Shown here: piece after piece, positions 35,160 to 43,132 of the stretch
Layout: the number at the start of each line of letters is the position of its first letter
Numbering within the stretch: position 1 is the first letter of the stretch
Assembly: GCF_001514495.1 (NCBI RefSeq)
Contig: NZ_BCNM01000035.1
Location: 1-50,475 of the forward strand
From: Paenibacillus pabuli NBRC 13638
Lineage (GTDB): Bacteria; Bacillota; Bacilli; Paenibacillales; Paenibacillaceae
DNA: 50,475 nt
Direction of reading: 5' to 3'
The notes under the pieces: generated by a model
Database searches by the model: none
What the model was told of the DNA's origin: nothing
Seen by the model: the letters and a program-made list of their open reading frames with translations, nothing else
Made by a program: the position numbers and the translations under genes

Positions 35160-35259
35160 GCGCTGCCTGCCGCAGAGGCAACCGCCGTAAGCCTCACATC
35201 ACACAGCAGTGCTGTGCCTGTGAGGCTTCGCGGTACGGCTCCCTTCTTGCAGGCAGCGC
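35160..35259. repeat. 100-nt extended hairpin between argS and the protease gene
   Basis: gcgctgcctgc (35160-35170) pairs perfectly with gcaggcagcgc (35249-35259). Inside, accgc pairs with gcggt, aagcctcaca with tgtgaggctt (10 bp), and cacagca/gctgtg close the tip. The element is GC-rich and ends 3 nt before the protease stop codon. Its function is unknown; a terminator is already present beyond it. Confidence 0.65.
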
Positions 35260-35261
35260 AA

Positions 35262-36416
35262 TCACCCTCCGCCCTCCTGCATCAGCTTGAGGGCGTCAAT
35301 CTCGCCACCGCGTATTTTGCTCTTCGCGGTGGTTGTCTTGCGTGCGCGCAGCGGAACGGTCGAGCGCTTCACGAGCGTTTTGATCTCGGCAGGTGTCAGG
35401 CCGGGATGCTTCGCAAGCAGGAGTGCTATGGCGCCACTGACGTGCGATGTTGCCATGGAAGTACCGCTCATCTCATGGTGCTTGCCCTGCACCCAAGAGG
35501 AGACGATCTTGTCACCGGGTGCATAGACATCCACATATGAACCACGATTACTGAAGGATGCAATTCGGCGATTTTTGTCGGTTGCACCGACAGATATCGT
35601 CTGGGGATACCTTGCAGGGTAATCGATGCTGCGGCGTTTTCCGTCATTTCCTGACGAAGCGACAATGACAATCCCGGCCTGATAGGCGCGATTAACAACA
35701 TCAAGCAATGCTTTGCTTCGTGTTTTCATGCCAAAGCTCATATTGATAATATCGACCCGGTTGCGAACACACCAGTCGATACCAAGTACGATGTCTGACA
35801 CATAGGCCGAACCGTTATGGTCAAATGCCTTTACCGGATAGATTAGGGAGCGAGGAGCTACACCAATCATGCCTGCGGTACTATTCGCTGCAGCAATAGT
35901 GCCGGCAATATGTGTGCCGTGACCGTTATCATCATGGGGAAGCATACTGCGGTTTAACAGATTGATCCCGCGTGCCAGCGAGTAGCGAAGATCCGGATGT
36001 TGATAATCCGCACCTGTGTCAATGACGCCGATCTTTATCCGGTGTCCTGTAGAGACGGACCACACTTTGGGAGCACGAATCTGCTTCACGCCCCAGGGCA
36101 CGCCCTGAACGCTGCTCGGTTTACTGTGAAGTGCTGTGCCATGGAGGGAGATGGCGGTATCTTCTTCTACCGTGATATCATCGCTGTAGCGATAAAGTTC
36201 CTCTGGATTATGCACCGGGGCAATAATGGAACGGGTCAGTCGGGAGGAGCGTACCGTACCGAGATCCGTAAATTCATTCCTCATCCGCGACAGTTCCAAG
36301 AGGCAGGCTTCATATTGCTTCGGTTTGGCGAACCGGATCAGGTGCCGCCGCCCCTGTTCTGGTTCGGGACGTTGCATTCCTTCAACCAATTGATGTAGAA
36401 AACCAGTATAGTCCAT
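35262..36416 (-). CDS. Subtilisin-like S8 serine protease without signal peptide
   Basis: 384 residues. The catalytic triad is D133 in GVIDTGADYQHPDL, H166 in GHGTHIAG and S320 in GTSMATSHVSGA, with the oxyanion Asn in ASSGNDG. The first 110 residues include RRHLIRFAKPKQYEACL, like an inhibitor-type propeptide, but there is no hydrophobic signal sequence, so the enzyme is probably intracellular or exported by a non-Sec route. GAAGGGGG precedes the ATG. A 10-bp inverted repeat (36433-36442 with 36466-36475) lies in its leader. Confidence 0.92.
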   Translation of the reverse strand: MDYTGFLHQLVEGMQRPEPEQGRRHLIRFAKPKQYEACLLELSRMRNEFTDLGTVRSSRLTRSIIAPVHNPEELYRYSDDITVEEDTAISLHGTALHSKPSSVQGVPWGVKQIRAPKVWSVSTGHRIKIGVIDTGADYQHPDLRYSLARGINLLNRSMLPHDDNGHGTHIAGTIAAANSTAGMIGVAPRSLIYPVKAFDHNGSAYVSDIVLGIDWCVRNRVDIINMSFGMKTRSKALLDVVNRAYQAGIVIVASSGNDGKRRSIDYPARYPQTISVGATDKNRRIASFSNRGSYVDVYAPGDKIVSSWVQGKHHEMSGTSMATSHVSGAIALLLAKHPGLTPAEIKTLVKRSTVPLRARKTTTAKSKIRGGEIDALKLMQEGGG

Positions 36417-36520
36417 AATGGGCAGCCCCCTTCGGGATGAACATGCTGAGGTATTCTATGAATGCGTTCATCCCGCCGCATGGGGAACTTGCCCTTTTTT
36501 TACAAAAACACGTTCCATTC

Positions 36521-36549
36521 GTGTCAAAACGGGCGCAGGGACATATGAT
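36521..36549 (+). promoter_or_regulatory. Possible promoter of a small RNA before rpoE
   Basis: GTGTCA (36521-36526) and TATGAT (36544-36549) with 17-bp spacing. Confidence 0.3.
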
Positions 36550-36555
36550 GGATAG

Positions 36556-36643
36556 AGGGCTAGAGGGCTCTTGCGGGGACCCTGGTGAGGAGCAATCCTT
36601 CAAGGGTATACAGTCAGAAGGCGGAGGGGACTCCGTCTTTTTT
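36556..36643 (+). ncRNA. Candidate small RNA or leader ending in a terminator
   Basis: A strong intrinsic terminator (aaggcggag/ctccgtctt, loop GGGA, six T, 36618-36643) has no gene before it on this strand. With the promoter at 36521 it would define an RNA of about 88 nt containing a small hairpin with a GCAA loop (gagga/tcctt, near 36592). It may be an independent sRNA or an attenuated leader of rpoE. A 34-codon frame inside runs into the terminator and is not credible. Confidence 0.4.
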
Positions 36644-36873
36644 ATTTGATGATGTTTTTTGCGCAAACACGATACCCGGAGTTAGACGTCCCTTACCGGT
36701 CGATATATTGCTCGGCAAAAGCCTCTTCTTGGAATTATGAGATATCCGTACATAAAAACTTGCTTTTTAACGCTAAATAGGTTTTACTTAGGTTTGTTAA
36801 TGGATATGTTATACGTAACGTTCCAGTTCGTAGGGATATAAAGTGAATTATGTGTGAGAGGAAGTGTCTGTCA

Positions 36874-37446
36874 GTGAGTACCTCGCTCAATTTGAAAATT
36901 GATAAAGAAAAGGTTAGAGAGATTCCTTTGGTGGACCTCGCCTTTATGGTGCTGAAAGCGGCCAATACGCCGTATTACTACCGTGATTTGATGAATGAGG
37001 TAGCGAAGCAGCGCGGAATGACTGATGAAGAAATCAACGAGTTTATCGCCCAGCTATATACCGAGATTAATATCGATGGCCGCTTTGCTTGCGTCGGTAC
37101 AAGTCTGTGGGGTCTGAAACGCTGGTATCCAGTGGCTGGTTCGGAAGACACCATGACGGGTGCGAAGCGTCCGCGCATCATTAACGACGAAGACGATGAT
37201 CTGGAAGATGAGGACTTCGGCGAAGAGGAAGATAGCTATAACAGCGACGAAGACTTCGATAATTCGGATGATGATCAGGACGAAGATGATGATGACGATG
37301 ATGATGACGAAGACGACATCTTTGATGAAGAAGACAGCGAAGAAGAAGTGCTGGTTGAAGATGACGATCTGGAAGATGAAGACCTCGAGGAAGACGAAGA
37401 AGAGTCCGAAACCGAGGATGAATTTGACGACGATTCCGATAAGTAA
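36874..37446 (+). CDS. rpoE: RNA polymerase delta subunit
   Basis: 190 residues. The N-terminal winged-helix HARE-HTH domain (1-90) contains the INIDGRFACVGTSLWGLKRWYP block. The tail is a low-complexity Asp/Glu-rich region of about 90 residues, with codons almost all GAT/GAC/GAA/GAG. Delta speeds core recycling and raises sensitivity to the initiating nucleotide. I start at GTG 36874, with GAGAGGAAG upstream; an ATG 24 nt earlier has no site. It lies before pyrG, as in Bacillus. Confidence 0.94.
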   Translation: MSTSLNLKIDKEKVREIPLVDLAFMVLKAANTPYYYRDLMNEVAKQRGMTDEEINEFIAQLYTEINIDGRFACVGTSLWGLKRWYPVAGSEDTMTGAKRPRIINDEDDDLEDEDFGEEEDSYNSDEDFDNSDDDQDEDDDDDDDDEDDIFDEEDSEEEVLVEDDDLEDEDLEEDEEESETEDEFDDDSDK

Positions 37447-37468
37447 CCGTCATTTTTGATGTCGATAT

Positions 37469-37524
37469 TTTACCCGTTTTCCCCGGATAGTCAGCCTTGA
37501 CAGCAGACGGGGTAACGGGTAAAC
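37469..37524. repeat. Inverted repeat after rpoE
   Basis: tttacccgtt...cccc pairs with ggggtaacgggtaaa around a 22-nt loop, but no T-run follows. It may stabilise the mRNA 3' end. Confidence 0.45.
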
Positions 37525-37571
37525 TATTGCATGGGCTTATGAATGAGCGACAAAATATTTATGTTTTTTAT

Positions 37572-37605
37572 AAAAAGTGCCCCGTCCTGCGGGAGTACTT
37601 TTTTT
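37572..37605 (+). terminator. Intrinsic terminator of rpoE
   Basis: aaaaagtgcccc pairs with gggagtacttttt (bulged), then a long T-run. Confidence 0.6.
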
Positions 37606-37807
37606 GTATTTTTAGAGGCAGAATTTTGCAAAAAGATTTGAATTCCGTATGCTCCCGGCCAACAATCCGTGGTCTATTTTTGTATATTCAAAACACCAAT
37701 GGGCCGATCCAATGTACTATTTCGGGACAGGCTCGGAAGTTGGCTTTCGGAAGGTTTGCACCATTCTATGCTGTAGAACAACGTTGTTTACAAACGGTCT
37801 TCGCATG

Positions 37808-37852
37808 AAAGAGCAGTTTGCAGAGCAGGGAATTTCTGCCATTGCTCTTTTT
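37808..37852 (+). terminator. Terminator in the pyrG leader, candidate attenuator
   Basis: aaagagcagtttgcaga pairs with tctgccattgctctt, followed by T. It lies 83 nt before the pyrG start with no gene before it since rpoE, so it must act within the pyrG leader. TTGCAA (37626) and TATGCT (37648) with 16-bp spacing could be the promoter. In B. subtilis pyrG is attenuated through CTP-sensitive reiterative G addition; the matching GGGC start and pairing strand are not obvious here. Confidence 0.6.
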
Positions 37853-37934
37853 AACGATGATTACCTGGGAAACGGGTTACGATAATACCATATATCGCCT
37901 GAATTTCTGTACTTATATTAGGAGGGTAATAACA

Positions 37935-39539
37935 GTGACAAAGTATATTTTCGTGACAGGCGGAGTTGTGTCCTCACTGGGCAAAGGGATTACGGCTGCT
38001 TCGCTGGGCAGGCTGCTGAAAAACAGAGGGTTGAAGGTAACCATTCAGAAATTTGATCCATACATCAATATCGACCCGGGAACAATGAGTCCTTATCAGC
38101 ATGGTGAGGTATTTGTAACGGATGATGGCGCGGAAACGGATCTTGACCTTGGCCACTACGAACGTTTTATTGACATCAACCTCTCCAAAAACAGCAACGT
38201 CACGACTGGTAAAGTATACTCCTCCGTCATCAGCAAAGAGCGGCGCGGGGAATATCTGGGCGGAACAGTACAAGTGATTCCACATATCACGAACGAGATC
38301 AAAGAGCGCGTATTCCGCGCAGGACGTGAAGCGGGTTCAGATGTTGTGATTACGGAGATTGGTGGTACAGTAGGTGACATCGAGAGCTTGCCTTTCCTGG
38401 AAGCGATTCGTCAAATCAAGAGTGATGTAGGTCGTGACAATGTCATGTACATCCATGTAACACTGATTCCTTACATCAAGGCTGCCGGTGAAGTGAAAAC
38501 CAAACCGACTCAGCACAGCGTGAAGGAATTGCGCAGTATCGGAATTCAGCCAAACGTCATTGTATGCCGTACTGAGTATGAGCTGTCCAAAGACATGAAG
38601 GCCAAAATCGCACTTTTCTGCGATATTGATGAGAATGCCGTGGTTGAATGCCGTGATGCGGATACATTGTACCAAGTGCCTCTGAACTTGCGTGAGGAAG
38701 GCTTGGATGAGATTGTGGTAAACCACCTGAAGCTGACTACTCCTGCACCGGATATGAGCGAGTGGGAAGGGCTGGTTGACCGTATTAACAAACTGGAGCA
38801 TACAGTGGAAATTGCCATTGTTGGTAAATATGTAGCTCTGCATGATGCTTATTTGAGTGTTGTTGAGTCCCTGTCTCATGCAGGATTTGCATCCAATGCC
38901 GATGTGAAGATCCGCTGGATTCACTCCGAAGATATCACCGACGAGAATGTGGGCGATCTGCTGCATGGCGTAGGCGGAATCCTCGTGCCAGGCGGATTTG
39001 GGGATCGGGGTATTGAAGGTAAAGTATCCGCGATTCGTTATGCTCGTGAGAAACAAATTCCGTTCTTCGGTATTTGCCTGGGGATGCAGGTTTCTGTTAT
39101 CGAGTATGCACGTTCCATCGTTGGCTTGACTGGGGCGAACAGCTCCGAGATCAATCCCGCTACGGAGTTCCCGGTCATCGATCTGCTGCCTGAACAAAAA
39201 GATATCGAAAACCTCGGCGGTACAATGCGTCTGGGTCTGTATCCTTGCAAGCTGCAAGAGGGTTCTCTGGCGATGGCTTGTTATGATGATGAATTGGTAT
39301 ATGAGAGACATCGTCACCGGTACGAGTTCAATAATGAATACCGTGAAGCGATTGAGAAAGCGGGTCTGGTTATCTCGGGTACATCCCCGGATGGTCGTCT
39401 GGTTGAGATCGTGGAACTTCCGGGACACCCATGGTTCCTGGCCGTTCAATTCCATCCGGAATTTACTTCCCGTCCGAACCGCCCACAGCCGTTGTTCCGT
39501 GAGTTTGTGAAAGCTTCTCTGGAGAACGCGAAAAAATAA
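37935..39539 (+). CDS. pyrG: CTP synthase
   Basis: Aminates UTP to CTP using glutamine and ATP. The N-terminal synthetase (KYIFVTGGVVSSLGKGI, then GGTVGDIES) is followed by a C-terminal class I glutaminase with C381 in GICLGMQ and the His/Glu pair in FHPEFTSRP. 534 residues. GTG start at 37935 with AGGAGGG upstream; the frame is open 117 nt further, but that part contains the leader terminator. Confidence 0.97.
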   Translation: MTKYIFVTGGVVSSLGKGITAASLGRLLKNRGLKVTIQKFDPYINIDPGTMSPYQHGEVFVTDDGAETDLDLGHYERFIDINLSKNSNVTTGKVYSSVISKERRGEYLGGTVQVIPHITNEIKERVFRAGREAGSDVVITEIGGTVGDIESLPFLEAIRQIKSDVGRDNVMYIHVTLIPYIKAAGEVKTKPTQHSVKELRSIGIQPNVIVCRTEYELSKDMKAKIALFCDIDENAVVECRDADTLYQVPLNLREEGLDEIVVNHLKLTTPAPDMSEWEGLVDRINKLEHTVEIAIVGKYVALHDAYLSVVESLSHAGFASNADVKIRWIHSEDITDENVGDLLHGVGGILVPGGFGDRGIEGKVSAIRYAREKQIPFFGICLGMQVSVIEYARSIVGLTGANSSEINPATEFPVIDLLPEQKDIENLGGTMRLGLYPCKLQEGSLAMACYDDELVYERHRHRYEFNNEYREAIEKAGLVISGTSPDGRLVEIVELPGHPWFLAVQFHPEFTSRPNRPQPLFREFVKASLENAKK

Positions 39540-39564
39540 TTAGTAATTATGAAAATGGACCATT

Positions 39565-39608
39565 GGATGTTCCTGGCAACTGAAAAGTTGCTGGGGCATC
39601 CTTTTTTT
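39565..39608 (+). terminator. Intrinsic terminator of pyrG
   Basis: ggatgttcctggcaact pairs with agttgctggggcatcc across a gaa loop, then seven T. Confidence 0.9.
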
Positions 39609-39655
39609 ATTACATAACAATTGCCGAAAATGGTTTCCGGCATTTTGGAATCAAA

Positions 39656-39684
39656 GCAGGATTTTAATGGGAGAGGTAGAATAC
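39656..39684 (+). promoter_or_regulatory. Sigma-H promoter of spo0F
   Basis: GCAGGATTT (39656-39664) and GTAGAATAC (39676-39684), 11-bp spacer, fit the sigma-H consensus RnAGGAwWW / RnnGAATwW in all but the last base. B. subtilis spo0F is known to depend on sigma-H. A TGCCGAA at 39622-39628 is one base from the Spo0A box TGTCGAA. Confidence 0.7.
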
Positions 39685-39758
39685 TTATCATGACGACTAT
39701 GGGATAGTTATCCAGATTCGGTGACGTACATGCTTTCCTAATTCTAGGAGGTTAATCA

Positions 39759-40145
39759 GTGGAAAACAAAAAAGTATTGATTGTTGATGACCAGAATGGT
39801 ATTCGAATCCTGTTAATGGAAGTGTTCAGTAGTGAAGGATATAACACATTCCAAGCAGCTAATGGGAAAATCGCCTTGGAAATTGTAAATAGTGACAAAC
39901 CCGATCTCGTGCTGCTCGACATGAAGATTCCAGGAATGGATGGCCTGGAAATTCTCAAGCATATTAAGGAAATTGATCCGGATATCAAAGTCATCATGAT
40001 GACGGCTTATGGAGAACTGGACATGATCAAGGAAGCTACGGATCTTGGGGCGCTCATGCATTTCACGAAACCGTTTGATATTGATGAGATGCGAGTGGCA
40101 GTCAATATGCAGCTTCGAAACGATGCGCAGAATAAGTGCAGCTGA
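39759..40145 (+). CDS. spo0F: Sporulation phosphorelay response regulator Spo0F
   Basis: Single-domain receiver of 128 residues with D10, D11, phospho-acceptor D54 in VLLDMKIPGMDG, Thr in MMTAYGE, and Lys in FTKPFD. It takes phosphate from sporulation kinases and passes it to Spo0B. There is no output domain. GTG start with AGGAGG. Order pyrG-spo0F-fbaA is the Bacillus order, which supports the identity beyond a generic CheY-like call. The orphan kinase at 10965 could be one donor. Confidence 0.93.
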   Translation: MENKKVLIVDDQNGIRILLMEVFSSEGYNTFQAANGKIALEIVNSDKPDLVLLDMKIPGMDGLEILKHIKEIDPDIKVIMMTAYGELDMIKEATDLGALMHFTKPFDIDEMRVAVNMQLRNDAQNKCS

Positions 40146-40170
40146 ATCCTGTAGATACAGGATTTTTTTG
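40145..40170 (+). terminator. Intrinsic terminator of spo0F
   Basis: aatcctg pairs with caggatt, then seven T. A second hairpin with T-tail (ctgtgct/agcacag, 40274-40298) follows and may catch read-through. Confidence 0.8.
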
Positions 40171-40330
40171 CGTTTGGGATTCCGGGAGCTTACTCGTGTG
40201 CGCAAAGGGTATTGCAGCCAGGCTACCGGGGAATATTGGAAATGCGGACGTCATCATGCGGTGTCTATGAAAACTGTGCTGCAAAGCACAGCATTTTTGC
40301 AAATGCTTGTTTAGTATTTGACATGGGATG

Positions 40331-40339
40331 TGGTATAAT
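40331..40339 (+). promoter_or_regulatory. Extended -10 promoter of fbaA
   Basis: TGGTATAAT matches the extended -10 consensus. A TTGACA lies only 10 bp upstream, too close to be its -35. Confidence 0.5.
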
Positions 40340-40405
40340 AAGCCCGTATGTGATTTCGGCTAAAAACCATAGACACAACCCAACACCCCTAGGAGGATTG
40401 AAACC

Positions 40406-41260
40406 ATGCCATTAGTATCTATGACAGACATGTTGAACAAAGCGCTCGAAGGAAAATATGCAGTTGGTCAATACAACATCAATAACCTTGAGTGGACTCA
40501 AGCGATTCTTGCTGCTGCTGAAGAAGAGAAATCCCCAGTAATCCTGGGCGTATCCGAAGGCGCAGCACGTCACATGAGCGGTTTCTACACAGTAGTTAAA
40601 ATGGTAGAAGGACTCATTCACGACATGAAAATCTCCGTTCCAGTTGCAATTCACCTGGATCACGGTTCCAGCTTTGATAAGTGTAAAGAAGCGATCGATG
40701 CTGGATTTACATCCGTAATGATCGACGGTTCCCACCACTCCATCGATGAAAATATCGAAATGACTAAAAAAGTTGTTGAATATGCACACGCTAAAGGCGT
40801 TTCTGTAGAAGCCGAAGTTGGTACTGTTGGTGGACAAGAAGACGACGTGATTGGTGGTATCATGTACGCTGACCTGAACGAGTGTGTACGTATCGTTAAA
40901 GAAACAGGTATCGACACATTGGCACCAGCTCTTGGTTCCGTTCACGGTCCTTACCATGGCGAGCCTAACCTGGGCTTCAAAGAAATGGAAGAAGTTCGCG
41001 ATGCGGTTAACGTTCCACTGGTACTGCATGGTGGTACAGGTATCCCTAAACATGATATCGACAAAGCCATTTCCCTGGGAACTTCCAAAATCAACGTGAA
41101 CACAGAGAACCAAATTTCGTTCTCTAAAGTGGTTCGCGAAGTGCTTGCAGCTAAACCGGATGCTTACGATCCGCGTACATTCATCGTACCAGGCCGTGAT
41201 GCAATCAAAGAAACCGTTAAAGGTAAAATTCGCGAGTTTGGTTCCAACAACAAAGCGTAA
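40406..41260 (+). CDS. fbaA: Fructose-bisphosphate aldolase, class II
   Basis: Zinc-dependent aldolase of glycolysis and gluconeogenesis. 284 residues. Zinc and catalytic residues are in HLDHGSSF, EAEVGTVGGQEDD and LHGGTGIP. The AGGAGG-preceded ATG and strong codon bias fit a highly expressed gene. Confidence 0.97.
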   Translation: MPLVSMTDMLNKALEGKYAVGQYNINNLEWTQAILAAAEEEKSPVILGVSEGAARHMSGFYTVVKMVEGLIHDMKISVPVAIHLDHGSSFDKCKEAIDAGFTSVMIDGSHHSIDENIEMTKKVVEYAHAKGVSVEAEVGTVGGQEDDVIGGIMYADLNECVRIVKETGIDTLAPALGSVHGPYHGEPNLGFKEMEEVRDAVNVPLVLHGGTGIPKHDIDKAISLGTSKINVNTENQISFSKVVREVLAAKPDAYDPRTFIVPGRDAIKETVKGKIREFGSNNKA

Positions 41261-41291
41261 TTTTGTCTTTACCAGTTCCATACTGTGTAAG

Positions 41292-41328
41292 TGGAAAGAA
41301 CACCGCCTAGCCGGTGTCTTTCCATTTT
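41292..41328 (+). terminator. Intrinsic terminator of fbaA
   Basis: tggaaagaacaccg pairs with cggtgtctttcca, then four T; partial read-through to murA is likely. Confidence 0.75.
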
Positions 41329-41410
41329 CACACCTTATTTCTACATTGAAAGCCAACAGCACGTATTGCCGTTTATCGGCTGCAAAACACGTAGGGGGAC
41401 ATTAAGCTTT

Positions 41411-42664
41411 ATGGAAAAATTGATGATTAGTGGCGGACGTCCGTTACAGGGGACTGTAACCATAAGCGGCGCCAAGAACAGCGCCATTGCGCTTATTCCT
41501 GCAGCATTGCTTGCCGAATCAGAAGTCGTGCTGGACAACCTGCCGCTTTTGAGTGACGTAGCGGTTTATGCAGAAATTTTGGAGGAACTCGGAGCTCATG
41601 TACACTGGGAAGGCAGTCAGATGAAGATCGATCCTTCCGACATTAAATCCATTCCCATGCCGAATGGTCCCGTAAAGAAGCTCCGTGCTTCGTATTATAT
41701 GATGGGAGCATTGCTTGGGCGTTTTAAAGAAGCGACTATTGGTTTACCTGGGGGCTGTAACTTTGAGCCTCGTCCGATTGACCAGCATATCAAAGGGTTT
41801 GAAGCGCTTGGCGCAACGGTTACCAACGAACATGGCTCCATTCATTTGCATGCCAAAGAGCTGCGCGGAGCAAAGATTTATCTGGATGTAAGCAGTGTGG
41901 GTGCAACCATTAATATTATGCTGGCGGCTACTCGTGCCAAAGGCTCTACAATTATCGAAAACGCGGCTAAAGAGCCTGAGATTATAGATGTAGCAACACT
42001 ATTGAATTCCATGGGTGCCAGCATCAAGGGTGCCGGTACCGAAACAATCCGTATTGAAGGTGTGTCGGAGCTCAAAGGTTGCCGTCATTCCATCATTCCG
42101 GACCGTATACAAGCAGGCACCTATATGATTGCTGCGGCAGCAACGCGCGGCGACGTTCTGATTGACAATGTGATTCCCAAACATCTGGAGGCTTTGACTG
42201 CAAAACTGCTGGAGATGGGTGTGGGCATTGAAGAGCTGGACGAAAGTATTCGTGTCATTGGCAAACCAAGCTATAATCATGTAGATGTGAAGGCACTCGT
42301 ATATCCCGGCTTTCCAACCGATTTACAGTCCCCGATGACCAGTGTGTTGACACAGGCGACGGGTGTGAGTGTCTTGAGCGACTTTGTATATAGCAACCGA
42401 TTCAAGCACGTTCCTGAGCTGGTACGCATGGGTGCAAAAATCCGTGTGGAAGGACGTTCAGCTATTATTGAAGGCAGTGCGTTGAATGCAGCTAAAGTAA
42501 AAGCATCCGATCTTCGCGCTGGTGCGGCGCTGGTGATCGCAGGTCTCACCGTTAGTGAAGGTGTGACCGAAGTAACTGGCGTGGAGTTTATCGATCGTGG
42601 ATACGATCATCTAGTAACCAATCTGCGTTTGCTAGGTGCAGATGTGTGGCGAGAAACAGATTAA
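41411..42664 (+). CDS. murA: UDP-N-acetylglucosamine 1-carboxyvinyltransferase (MurAB/MurZ type)
   Basis: First committed step of peptidoglycan synthesis: enolpyruvyl transfer from PEP to UDP-GlcNAc. K22-N23 bind substrate, and C116 in LPGGCNFEPRPID is the fosfomycin-target cysteine. 417 residues. Start ATG 41411; AGGGGG is rather far (13 nt), and an upstream open frame has no site. The position between fbaA and rho matches the second MurA paralogue (murAB/murZ) of B. subtilis, so another murA probably exists elsewhere. Confidence 0.94.
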   Translation: MEKLMISGGRPLQGTVTISGAKNSAIALIPAALLAESEVVLDNLPLLSDVAVYAEILEELGAHVHWEGSQMKIDPSDIKSIPMPNGPVKKLRASYYMMGALLGRFKEATIGLPGGCNFEPRPIDQHIKGFEALGATVTNEHGSIHLHAKELRGAKIYLDVSSVGATINIMLAATRAKGSTIIENAAKEPEIIDVATLLNSMGASIKGAGTETIRIEGVSELKGCRHSIIPDRIQAGTYMIAAAATRGDVLIDNVIPKHLEALTAKLLEMGVGIEELDESIRVIGKPSYNHVDVKALVYPGFPTDLQSPMTSVLTQATGVSVLSDFVYSNRFKHVPELVRMGAKIRVEGRSAIIEGSALNAAKVKASDLRAGAALVIAGLTVSEGVTEVTGVEFIDRGYDHLVTNLRLLGADVWRETD

Positions 42665-42764
42665 TGTTGTAATGTATGACGAATTCTACAGCATTTAAGT
42701 GATTATTTTGACAGAACTGCATATCCTTTCAGTAATTGGGTAAACCTGTTTTAATAGAGTTCTC

Positions 42765-42821
42765 AGTCTCTCCGGGATAAGACGAAATGTTTCTGTTTCC
42801 TTTACCGGAGGGTCTTTTTTT
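42765..42821 (+). terminator. Intrinsic terminator of murA
   Basis: agtctctccgg pairs with ccggagggtct, then seven T. The rest of the gap to 43132 has no supported gene. Confidence 0.75.
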
Positions 42822-43005
42822 GAGTCAGACATCATATGGCTGTAAGAACATCATTTCCTTTTCCCCAAACCCCGGTTTTGTTTGAACTGCGCTCCATAGC
42901 CGGTCTGCCCGGATCGAACGCCTCATGAATTTGTGTTCACTCACTAGCGGATCTTGCTGAAAGTTGGCCATCCCGCCCGGAAACTTACACTCAAAGACAA
43001 GTATT

Positions 43006-43035
43006 TGCATTATAACGGTTACATTCCGTACAATG
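43006..43035 (+). promoter_or_regulatory. Probable promoter of rho
   Basis: TTGCAT (43006-43011) and TACAAT (43030-43035) with 18-bp spacing, leaving a leader of about 90 nt. Confidence 0.45.
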
Positions 43036-43132
43036 GACAGAAGAGAGTACAGAACGATGCTGCTCTTATAGCCGGAACATCAAGCGAAACTATCCATTTC
43101 ACGGACTTATTAATTGAATAGGTGGTTATTAT

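Noticed and set aside
36437..36649. Plus-strand ORF of 70 codons before rpoE
   Set aside because: No ribosome binding site, and its end runs through an intrinsic terminator hairpin.
40318..40339. TTGACA as -35 of fbaA
   Set aside because: Only 10 bp from the -10; the extended -10 explains the promoter better.
42825..43010. Minus-strand ORF of 61 codons between murA and rho
   Set aside because: No good ribosome site; it overlaps the rho promoter region and resembles no family.
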